DNA of 31,521 bases, from positions 1-31,521 of the forward strand of contig CALSCR010002851.1 of NCBI GenBank assembly GCA_943704495.1, in the 5' to 3' direction. The notes below the pieces were generated by a model. That model saw nothing but the letters and a program-made list of their open reading frames with translations, did no database searches and was not told where the DNA came from. Made by a program: the position numbers and the translations under genes. Origin of the DNA: Pigoraptor chileana (lineage: Eukaryota > Opisthokonta > Filasterea). Shown here one piece after another: positions 1 through 9,110 of this stretch; position 1 is the first letter of the stretch; every line of letters starts with the position of its first letter.

Positions 1-23
1 GCGTGTGTGTGTGTGCGTGTGTG

Positions 24-54
<31 letters not shown>
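1..54. repeat. GT-rich microsatellite at window edge
   Basis: The sequence is almost pure GT with regular GC interruptions, and it is cut by the window start. A second interrupted tract of the same kind lies at about 1285-1405, and CA/GT tracts recur in several introns and flanks downstream. Confidence 0.9.
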
Positions 55-1540
55 CTATGGTGGTGTGTGAGAGCGCGCATGCCGTGTGTGCATGCATCCA
101 CAGTATAGGCTGAGTATGGAATGCGGACTGCGTAATCGCGACAGAAATAGCCCAGACGCGTCACGGTGCACAGTATGGGCTGTCTATGGCCGTTGTCCAC
201 TATGGGGGCTTCCATACCGAGCGTCCCATGGCCAATTAGCGCCCCCTGTCAGTGTCGACCAATCAGAGCGCAGTACTGTCCCGATTTGGGTTCCAGGAAG
301 CCGCTTTTGGGGACGTGGCTAGTTTATCGCTTGTTTTGCCACACATATTGGGCTGTCCACGGCCACACAGATTGGGACGCCGGGCGCACTCTTGGTGGAG
401 GGATTGAGGTCTTTTGAGCGTCAGGATCTTTGAACAAATTTGCTTGCTGTGCTTATCAATAGCAGGACTTGAGGCAATTGTACCAGTGCAGCAGAGCTTT
501 TGTGAAAAGGACCTTTTTTGTGCACTATTTATTGATTTTGGATGTGTCGGGTTATGCAGCTTTGACTCAAGCTTGGTGGTGAAAACTTAATATGCGCGTC
601 TCTGTAAGGCAGCGCGGGCGACTTCTGATTGTGAGTTGTTGAATCAGTATGCCGTCACGGCGAAGGACTAAGGGCCGCCCTGTGATTGCATTGGAGCCAT
701 TTCCATTCGACTATGCTGAGAAGGCCGATACTGAAGGGCAACCATTTGCACGCATAGTCTTCGGAAGTATGTATTTATCATTGCATGCCACTCGAAAATA
801 AATGTTTCAATGATGTGGACCCGAGAACACTCCGAGTATAATATGCGACTCCTGTACATTTCCGCAAACTCCACTCCATCTTTGTATATAATATCGTTTC
901 AGTGTCTGCACTTATAAAATATTGCAAGAACTGCTCTGATGTGCGGCAGTACGCGGGGCTATTTCGGCCGTGGGCCGGTACCGTCATTTCAATGATGTGG
1001 ACTCACGCACGGGACCCCTGGTGTTCCTGGTATTCTGGTGTCCGCCGTATCACGTGACTGAAACCTCAAAGGGTGGGCCGTCTCATTTTAATTTCAAGTG
1101 CTTTTGATATTGCCACTGAAATCCGACGCTGGTCAATGTAATATTGCCGGGGGTTAAATTTACTGTTCCGCCATACAAATAGTATCCGGGAGTCACCGCA
1201 AAATTAAGCGAATTTTTTTGTTTTGAATCCCTGGCACTTTCTGCCGCCACAGCGCATGAGTGAGAGCGGGGGTTGCATGGCCGAGTATGCGTGTGTGTGT
1301 GTATGTGTGTGTGCAGGGGCACTCCGTGTGTGACTGTGTGTGTGTGTGCGTGAGTGAGTGGTGTGTGTGTGTGCGTGCATGTGTGAGTGTGCGTGTGTGT
1401 GCGACTGAGAAACGACGTCACTATCATGCAATGCTTCTTCCTCTTTCTATTTCAAACGTTCAAATGACCGCACAAGCGAATTTGCCTCATTTCGGTGCTA
1501 TTCCGTGTCGTTGTGCGTTTGTGCTCTTCCAGGAACAAGA
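1..1540. other. Upstream intergenic DNA with GT microsatellites, no gene recognised
   Basis: No open frame here looks like a protein; the longer ones are translations of GT/CA repeats. The first 54 bases are a GT/CGTGTG microsatellite, and a second GT-rich tract covers about 1285-1405. A 16-bp direct repeat (TTTCAATGATGTGGAC) occurs near 805 and 987. A TCACGTGA palindrome lies at 1050-1057, about 490 bp before the aquaporin start. A CCAAT motif lies near 260. A pyrimidine-rich acceptor-like sequence ends at 1532, eight bases before the aquaporin ATG, so the first aquaporin exon may be preceded by a 5' UTR intron. A possible donor, GTGAGT, is near 1351. This is inference; no transcript is available. 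Confidence 0.6.
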
Positions 1541-4430
1541 ATGAACTTTGGCGACGCGCCTCAGCCCGTCAACGGGCCCATCAAGGTCCCTCTCAAGCAC
1601 AAGGACAAGTGGGTGCACATGAACACGTGAAATATGGCCCTGTTATCGTGGCGTGTGTGGGCGTTTCTGATACTGCTGTGATAGCTAGGTCGAGGAGGAA
1701 GGAATGGTTTGGCATGCATGCCCTGTTGTAATGTGTTTAACCGTCTGTCCCGTTGTTGGTGTGTTTGTATGTATGTATGGGGGCTGGGAGAGAGATAGAG
1801 AGTAGTCAGCGGACTCAACAGGAGACCTGCAATTATGAAGGCATAGCCGTCGACTCCTACATCCACATGAGTGAGTGAGAGAGAGAGAGCGACCAAACCG
1901 CCTTAGGGCATAAGCCAAAGGAGGAGAGAGATAGAGAGAGATAGAGAAATGTAGACACATTTGGCGTACGCCTTTGCCACAAGGAAGAGGGCGAGCTCAT
2001 TCGAAAAAGATGTATGTGTAGAAACCAGTCATGTATGCCATGGACCCCACAATAGAAAGATGCAGAGAAAGGGCACAGGGCCAGTCCCCATTCGAATACA
2101 TTGCTCACTTCTATCCTGTTTGGTTGGTGCAGGACAAAGAATGTCGCGATTTGGATCAACGACACCAATGCCGAGGAGATTAGTGACGTTTGCAAGGCCG
2201 CGTTTGGCGTTCCCTCTGCGGCCGAAATTGTCGGCTTGGCCGATGAGGAGACCAACACGGTCCACCCGTACTCGCGCCTTCTGAAGTCCCCGCAAATCTT
2301 CACGGGCGGCACCAACACAATTCTGCTGAAGCGCAAGGGTACAGTGCTGTCTCACTGCGCGTGTGGCCATTGACGTTGCTGTGCCCAAATTTAGCGTCCA
2401 TGTCATGGCAGGAATTGCCGTGTGTTGTGTGTTGCATGTTGCAAGGGCTGAACGAAACAACGGAATACTATTATGTACATACGTGCAGGGGTTATCTATT
2501 CCGACGGCGGTTATGTTGATGCGGATGGCATCCAAAAGATTGACATCGTGAAGAAGCACAAGGTTGAGAAGGAAGGTGGGAACATTTGGAAATTCGATTT
2601 TGCTATATGCGCAGCATCTTTGCTCATCATTGCTGGCAAGGGGATCTTGCATTTCGTTTTCAATTGCACAAAGCGGGTGTGACACTTGTGCCAACGAGTG
2701 ATCATGGCGAATGTTGTGCGTGAGTGGCGCGTACTATGCATACACACAGAAACACACCGACAAGCACACATACAACAAATGCATTGACTCACATGCACCC
2801 ACACATGTACCAAGCACGCACATGCGCGTACTCAAATGCACACGCGCGATCATCCCCTCAACGTTGTTCGCTTGAATCCCGCCCTATCAGCAGGAGAGCG
2901 CAAGAACGAGACGCTTTCTCAGAAGCTCAAGCGCAAGCTCACTTCGAAGGATTTCGTGCGCGCCTTCATGGCCGAGTTTGTTGCGACGATGCTGTTTGTG
3001 ATTATTGGCTGCGGTGGTGCGCTTGCCTCACAGGCCACAACAGATCCGATCCGCCTTGATTCTGGCCGCCTTCTCGCTATTTCGCTGCTCTTTGGGATTG
3101 CGATTACTGTGCTCGTGTACTCAACCGCCCACTTGTCCGGAGGTCACATCAATCCAGGTCGGTGTCGGTGTCGGTGTCGGTGTTGGTGTTGGTGTTGGTG
3201 TTGGTGTTGGTGTTGGTGTTGGTGTTGGTGTTGGTGTTGGTGTTGGTGTTGGTGTTGGTGTTGGTGTTGGTGCAGTGGCTGCGCGTGGCGGCGTGTGGCG
3301 CCCCTGCTGGCGGATGCGCGCAATGCTACTGCAACAGTGCATACTCCCCGAATCGCACCCATCTTTGTGCGTGTATTTGGATTTGCGTCCGTTGAGGATG
3401 AGGATGATTTGTTTCCCGTGGGATTTGAAGTTGCCTCATGTTCGTGTTGTGTTTGTGCCGCGCTGCGCTGGCCGGGTGTTCTTATTTGTGACAGCACAAG
3501 AGCTGTTTTTCTCACGTCCACACGAAATCAACAACCCGCAACCGCAAACCCGCACACGCACTCATACACACACACACGCAGCTGTGACGATTGCGGCCAT
3601 GGTGTTTGGCAAAATCGGCAAGATTTCGGCCATTTCGTACGTTGTCATGCAAGTGCTGGGGGGAATATTTGGCGCGCTCATACTGAAGGGCCTGCTGCCC
3701 GTGCCGCTGCAAGGACACCTGGCCGCCAATTCACTTGCATCTGGCAGCTACGTGACGACCACCACGGTGATGCTTGCCAACGGCACGGAGGCCACCGAAC
3801 TCACGCGCGTCTTGTGGAAGGTCGAGCCGGCCCAGGGCTTTTTCATCGAGTTTGTCTTTACCGCTTTGCTTGTCTTTGTTGTGTTCGGTACTGCCATCGA
3901 TCCCAAGGCAGATAACCCCAAGGGTCGCTCGGGTAACTTTGCTCCGCTCGCCATCGGCCTCTCGATCTTCCTCGCGCACATTTTCGCGATTCCTTTTACC
4001 AACTGCGGCATCAACCCCGCCCGCAGCTTTGGCCCGTCGGTTGTGTCCGGAGTGAGTATCCTTTTGGTCTTGCCTTTTGCGAGTCCTTGCATGACGCCAT
4101 ACATGGATATGGGTGTCGCTGATCCCTTTGATTTGTATGCTTGTGTGTCTGTCGTCCATGTGTCGTCCATACGACGTTAGAGCATAAGTCGCTGACGGGA
4201 ATTTTAATCTAATGTATCTTCCCCCGCAGTACTGGAAGAACCACTGGGTCTTCTGGATCGGGCCCATCCTCGGCGGCATTTTCGGTGCGCTCGTGTACAC
4301 GCTGCTCTTCATGTACGAGGGCAAGGATGAGAAGGACGAGAAGGAGCGCAAGAAGGTCAGCGAGGCATTCAAGGAGAAGCTTCTCTCGCGCATTGGCGAG
4401 GACGAGGAGATGGAGCTCATGTCCTCGTAG
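1541..4430 (+). CDS. Aquaporin (MIP family) with novel N-terminal domain
   Basis: Six exons: 1541-1626, 2133-2338, 2489-2575, 2894-3157, 3582-4051, 4230-4430, giving 437 aa. All splice phases agree (2,1,1,1,0). Residues from about 143 form a six-helix aquaporin. The first NPA box is N213-A215 and is completed across intron 4; the second is N359-A361, followed by R362 (motif GINPARSFG). The lack of an Asp after the second NPA-Arg favours a water channel over a glycerol facilitator. The long loop between the pore halves carries an NGT glycosylation sequon. The C-tail is charged and ends in acidic residues. The first ~127 residues, encoded exactly by exons 1-3, are not part of any aquaporin I know. 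They contain motifs IWINDT, VGLADEETNTVHPYSRLL and SDGGYVDADG. Intron 1 (506 bp) and intron 4 (424 bp) are repeat-rich. Confidence 0.93.
1860..1950. repeat. GA-rich low-complexity tract in aquaporin intron 1
   Basis: Two clusters of GAGAGA/GATAGA repeats (about 1867-1889 and 1922-1947) lie inside the 506-bp first intron. The rest of that intron holds nothing I recognise. Confidence 0.75.
3158..3272 (+). repeat. GTTGGT hexanucleotide array starting at the splice donor of aquaporin intron 4
   Basis: Three GTCGGT units are followed by about sixteen GTTGGT units. The array starts at the first base of the intron, immediately after the CCAG that ends exon 4, so the first repeat unit is the 5' splice site. 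Each unit contains GT, and reading through the array stays in frame as Cys-Trp/Cys-Arg. The same intron ends in a CA repeat adjoining the acceptor at 3581. Confidence 0.92.
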
Positions 4431-4811
4431 GCGGTGTGTTCGCACTTGCCGTCGGGAAAAAGTTGCTGCTGAATGGCGCCGCAATGCGCCAAATGACATT
4501 ATGAATGATTTTTGGAAATTTAACTTGTGCGTGCATTTTCTCACCCAAATGTTTTCGAGGTTTTCTTGTGGGTATCTTATCCGTCAGGTGATTTGGTGTT
4601 GCGGCCGTTTGGTCTACATTTCGTGTGTGTGTCCCAATGGACTGCGATTTGTGTTTGGGTGCGCCAGTGTGGTCGCGTTGCCTGAGCGGAGGCGCACTGG
4701 CCGTCCCAATACACTGAATTTGGCTTTGTTTGGGTTGTGAACTGGGGCTGTTTGTGAAGAGTGGAGAGTTCTGTAATTACAGCTATTTACTTTTGACAAC
4801 ACACGAGCCCC
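4431..4811. other. Convergent 3' flanks of aquaporin and YIPF genes
   Basis: No gene is visible in these 381 bases between two convergent stop codons. A perfect 12-bp palindrome CTGTAATTACAG lies at 4771-4782. No clear AATAAA signal is seen for either gene. Confidence 0.6.
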
Positions 4812-6712
4812 TCAACTGTTGAGGGTTGGAGTGGGGGTTGGTGATGCTGTGGGCGCCGCATCGGGTGCAATGGCCTGCGCTGCTAACACGGGGGCGTATT
4901 CGAAGAAATAGAACTTGAACGCAGTGGCGAGCCCGCCGTGCAAGACGAAAACGAGCGCGGGGAGGCCGTAGCGTGGCCATCCCTCGAGGCGCGCAACAAA
5001 CGGATAGAAGTTGATGACGAGCACGGAGCCTGCACAAAGTGTGTGCATGACCCGGCGTCAGAGGACTAATGACCGTCACGGAGCGGTCCACAAGGACTCG
5101 GCAAGCAAGACCTGCCGACGACCACAGCTAATTGAAGCGCATGACAAGAAGAACAAACATGGAGGCTTTCGTGCACCCACCGGAGATGACCATTCCAACG
5201 TATACGAGCGACCACCGAAGGGCTTCGTTATGGACAATGCATAAAATCTGGTCGGGGGTAAAGAAGTGAGTGAAGGTGGACAGGGTTAGTCTGTTGATAA
5301 TCAATAATCACGCCGCGACCGCGAGCACGAGCATCCACACGCAGGCCAAGTAGCCATGCACACATGCATGACACGCCGTGGAAATGGAGCGGTGCATCCA
5401 GTCCCATCGCCCGCTCCACTTACCGACACAGGAATGTAGATGAAGAGCGAGTAGCCGTATATGCAAATGACCTCCATCAGCCCGACTGTGCGTGCTTTGG
5501 CCACATATCGAAGGATGGCCCACACCACCACGGGAACCAGCGTCGCATACCCATATATCGCACTCGCCGCGAACGTCACCTTAGAAAAGTCGTACCGCCA
5601 GTCTTCCGTGCCCAAGCGAAAGCTCGCAAGGTAACTCGACAGGTTGCCGGTCATCGCTGCAGCAAATATGAGCGTCGTTGCAATCCAAAAAGGCCCTGCA
5701 CATGCACACGCACATACGATCAGCGCCAGGGTGGTGCCCCATACAGATCGGGGGTGAGCATGCACTCGAGGAGAACAGAAGGGCCCCTTGCGTATGCGAC
5801 GCACTCACCATACATGTCAGGACTGGAGCTGATGCTGTCAAGAAAGTCGCGGTGGAATGGCCACACGGACTTGAGTATGCGGCGGCCCACCTGCGATCGA
5901 CGGTGCGTGGACCGTGTCAGATTCCCATGCACTGCACGCCACTCGGTACGTAATCGAGATAACGAGTCATACACAAAGGCAACAAAGACCGAAACGTGGC
6001 CTCTTTACATGCCTGAGCGGAGCCAACGTCAAAATACTTGCGGTAGTAGTCGATGGACCACAATGGCGGACCGTACTTTTCGTTTGCCCCAGTGGGCAAG
6101 AGCGTCTGTGTGTCGTTGAAGACGGGTGTCTCTGCGAGTTGAGCCGACCCACAGGATTCAAAGTCAGTGGTTTGGGGGGATATTACGGTTGGATTCACAG
6201 CATACGTTTAAAACAACATCGTTCGAAGCTGAAAATTTCATACGGCTTTTTGAAAGTATGTCTATGACTTCAACAAACACACGCGACGCACTGCCGCAAG
6301 AAGCGAGGTGGCGACTGAGGCGTACCGTCATCTTCCTCTTGAGCTGGTCGAATGGATCCGCTGACTGACGATGCCTTAGCAGATTGGGCGGAGTAATCTG
6401 TGACAGGGAAGGCAATATTTTTCGTAAGTTTACTCCCATCAGGCCATGCAGCCACAATTTAATCTATGCGTTAAGCATATAGTGAGTGTGACACGAGAGA
6501 ATAAACCATAGCCACCTCAGAAATTCACTCACCAATGAACTCGAGCGCCGTTTCAGATGGGACTCCCTGAGGCCATGCATACGGCCAAAAAAAATAATGG
6601 TCCAGCTTAGAACCAAGAAACTTGAAGAGCTACTGTGCGCGACAAACGGCCAACGGCCTTTCACATATTCCATAATCTTTAATCATACCGTTGAGCCGTG
6701 AGTGTCGCTCAT
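4812..6712 (-). CDS. YIPF1: YIPF1/YIPF2-type Yip1-domain Golgi membrane protein
   Basis: Eight exons (minus strand, 5' to 3'): 6712-6689, 6566-6533, 6397-6326, 6131-6013, 5890-5809, 5695-5424, 5247-5181, 5029-4812, giving 295 aa against about 306 for human YIPF1. An acidic cytosolic N-terminus leads to the family motif IDYYRKYFDV. After it comes SSSPDMYGPFWIATTLIF at the first membrane helix, then VICIYGYSLFIYIPVS and ALRWSLVYVGMVISG. Five hydrophobic helices follow, as in the Yip1 family, which works with Rab GTPases in ER-Golgi traffic. Intron 4 is GC-AG (donor CAG|GCATGT at 6012); it is the only choice that keeps the frame and matches family spacing. The first two tiny exons (24 and 34 nt) are the weakest part, chosen because phases 0 and 1 fit. 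Divergent from the RRP46 gene. The symbol could equally be YIPF2. Confidence 0.9.
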
Positions 6713-7117
6713 CCTGATCTGTGCTCAACTGCAAGCCGCAACAGGATAATTGCTGAGGATTCGCGATGCTTAAAGGGGTACTCTATTAGCTGCAGTTGAT
6801 ATTCATCATCGTTACAGCTGTGAAGATTGTGATCGACCTCTAACGATCGCAATCTACTTTGCGATCTCCCGCTCAGCAGCCGTGCCGCAGACCGTTCAGC
6901 AAGCGATTTTGTCAAGCCCACCAGGCTGGATCACGTGAGGTCATATCTTCATCACGTGCCGAATGGCTGGCCGGCGAGTCACGAGGCGGCCGTGCGCTGG
7001 GGTAGACATCTGACTTGAAGTTGTTGAAACGGAACAAGTCAAAGTATTGAAGAAGCAAAAAGAAAATAGCGTCTTTGATAGTGGGCCTACTTCGCGCGCA
7101 ATTCGCCAATATCTAAA
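6713..7117. promoter_or_regulatory. Bidirectional promoter region between YIPF and RRP46
   Basis: These 405 bp separate two divergent start codons. They hold a TCACGTGA palindrome at 6931-6938, a related TCACGTGC at 6952-6959, and a perfect inverted repeat GATCGCAA-6 nt-TTGCGATC at 6845-6866. No TATA box is evident. The regulatory role is inferred from position and symmetry only. Confidence 0.5.
6931..6938. promoter_or_regulatory. TCACGTGA E-box-like palindrome
   Basis: An exact 8-bp palindrome with CACGTG core, the class of site bound by bHLH factors. The same 8-mer lies at 1050-1057 and 18834-18841, in both cases upstream of a gene. Confidence 0.45.
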
Positions 7118-8285
7118 ATGTATGAGCGCGCAGATAAGCGAGATTGCAACCAATTGCGGCCGATGGCGACAGAGCAGGCTCTCCTGAACAAATGCGACGG
7201 GTCATGCCGGTATTCGCAAGGTGCGACAAGAAATGTGCACACGCTTGTATTCATGCCCTTTTCATTAGTATGCTTCGATGTTTCTTGCGTCGGCGGGAGA
7301 ATCTGTTTTGACCAAATGAAAGATGCCTATGCTCTGCTGTTTGCTCACTATCAGGGGACACCGCTGTGATTGTTGGGGTATACGGCCCTGTGGAGGTAAA
7401 ACCAAGCAAGGAGATCATCGATAAAGCCACGGTTGAAGTTCTGTTTAAGCCAAAGACGGGGCGACCGGGTGGGCGTATTCCCTGTTTGACTCAATTTTGA
7501 TGACGACTGTTTGTGGTATGTTCATTCCTCTTACCACGCGATGCCCCTCCCCCTCCTGCGCCAGGTGTTGCGGATAAACTGCTAGAGCATCTTATTAGGC
7601 TAACTGTTGAGCCCATGGTGCTGCGTGCGATGCACCCGCGCACGTCTATTTCGATCAATATTCAAGTAGTCAACGATGCCGGCTCTGTGAGTTACTTGTC
7701 TCTCTCGTACGCAAATCGCATGTTTGTTTGTAGACGATCCAGTCAACTGATTCGACGGCTATTCCAATGCAGTTGATGGCCGTCGCCATCAACGCAGCAT
7801 GCATGGCTCTCCTGGACGCGGGAGTGCCATTGAGCGGCACTTTTGCAAGTGTCTCGTGTGCAGTGGAACCAGACGGTAACTTGCTGTTGGATCCAACTGC
7901 CGATGAAGAAAAGGTACGCATCCCATAGCCCAGCCCCTTCGTGTGACATGCGAAGTGGATCCTATTGTAGGCTGAACGGACGACTCCAAAAACGCACCAC
8001 AAAACTCATTCGAGCAGGTTGCAAACTCCGTATTCACTCTTGCTTTTGACGGGACATCCGACGACGTGCTGACGTCTCACACGTCAGGGTCATTCACAAC
8101 GGACGAGGTTGGTATGCGTAAATCAATCATGCAGCATCGGAAATAACTTGCTCTTGCCCGCCAATCATTGACGATCCCATTGTATCGTGCAGTTCGACGT
8201 GGCTGTCGACGCTGGAAGGAAGGCCGCCGACAAGGCTCTCGCTTTTTTGCGAGTGTCCAATCAGCGAAAGTATGCTCGCTCTTGA
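7118..8285 (+). CDS. RRP46: Exosome complex subunit RRP46 (EXOSC5)
   Basis: Six exons: 7118-7220, 7355-7468, 7565-7686, 7734-7913, 8018-8107, 8193-8285, giving 233 aa (human EXOSC5 is 235). The protein is a single RNase PH domain of the nine-subunit exosome ring, which degrades and processes RNA in nucleus and cytoplasm; in eukaryotes this subunit is generally structural. Diagnostic stretches in order are [19 protein letters not shown] near the start, [50 protein letters not shown] and [10 protein letters not shown]. The C-terminus YARS mirrors the short basic tail of homologues. The ATG at 7118 is preferred over the internal one at 7163 because NQLRP is conserved in plant homologues. Intron 5 uses a weak donor, GAG|GTTGGT, forced by the frame. 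Confidence 0.93.
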
Positions 8286-9110
8286 CCATTTTTGCATTGG
8301 AAAGAATTAAGAACCGCAGACCACAAATTGCTCCATTTACGAAAACAACATACCGAGAGGCTCGTGTGGCCTCGCGTACAGTAACATAATATCGTTTTTT
8401 GTGTGACAGCGATTAGCGCCGGCCCGGACTCCCTCGGAGCATATAAATTGAAAGGGATGGCGATTGTGGGTTGATTTTCAAATGCGATCTAAATTAGAGC
8501 GCCTGGACACACTGGCTGCGTCATCAAAATTCGGCCAGCTTTTGGGACGGGTCGGTCAGTAGAGTAGTGAGCACCGCCCACCGCCAACACACCGCCGACT
8601 GTGCCGACTGAGTGCTGTTGCCGGTGGAGCCACAATAGTCCCGCAACGAACATGACAATCGTCGCAGCGCAAATGAGCACACGCACACACACACTCACAC
8701 ACACACACACTCACTCGCTCTCACACACACACACAGCAAGCGATACACAGTCACAGGAGGCGCGCTATCTGTTGTCTGTCGATATCTGTTCAATAGGCTG
8801 ATTTCTGAAAACTGATCTGCTGAGACGAGCACTTTTGGTAACCACGCAGAGAGAAAATAACGCAAAAAGTCCGTTGTCAGGCGTGCGGCGTTTTTGCTTA
8901 CCTTTATTTCGCGTTGCTGTTGCGATAATATTGCTCTTACCCTTGATTGCGTATCAGGCGACGAAGGTTGGATTTCCCGTTGTTCAACTACTCCTTTTAC
9001 GATTTTGTCTGTGACCACAATTTAGTTTCGGCATTAGAATATATCAACTGATCTCTGTTTTTCGGCGTGGCACAGGGCATTCCTCAATTTTTGTCGCGCG
9101 TATAACAAGA
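8286..9110. other. Intergenic region between RRP46 and the reticulon-like gene
   Basis: These 825 bp hold the 3' flank of RRP46, a CA microsatellite at about 8680-8735, and a TATA-like CATATAAAT near 8440. A minus-strand open stretch at 8695-9018 is listed separately as a doubtful gene. The distance to the next start codon leaves room for a 5' UTR intron that I cannot define. Confidence 0.5.
8524..9018 (-). other. Possible small minus-strand gene (histone-fold-like), unproven
   Basis: The minus strand is open from 9018 to 8695 and encodes a protein-like segment containing REIKVSKNAARLTTDFLRYF. Its pattern (V-S-K-x-A-x-x-L-T-T-x-x-L-R-x-F) resembles the histone-fold core of CENP-X/MHF2. A short downstream frame in the minus direction ends with the codons for QKLAEF and a stop at 8526-8524, which loosely resembles the QLLLDF tail of that family. 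No convincing ATG or complete exon chain was found, the open frame contains two good GTAAG donors, and the usual Glu-Ala after the core is missing. It could be chance. Confidence 0.18.

Noticed and set aside
1083-1427. Minus-strand His-Thr-rich open frame
   Set aside because: Translation of the GT/CA microsatellite.
2836-3915. Long plus-strand open frame with Cys-Trp repeats
   Set aside because: It reads through aquaporin intron 4; the repeat is the GTTGGT array and the true exons are 2894-3157 and 3582-4051.
5248-5340. Alternative upstream start of YIPF exon 7 (frame with VWMLVLAVAA)
   Set aside because: It needs a 21-nt intron or the wrong phase; the acceptor at 5248 has a good pyrimidine tract and restores exact family spacing.
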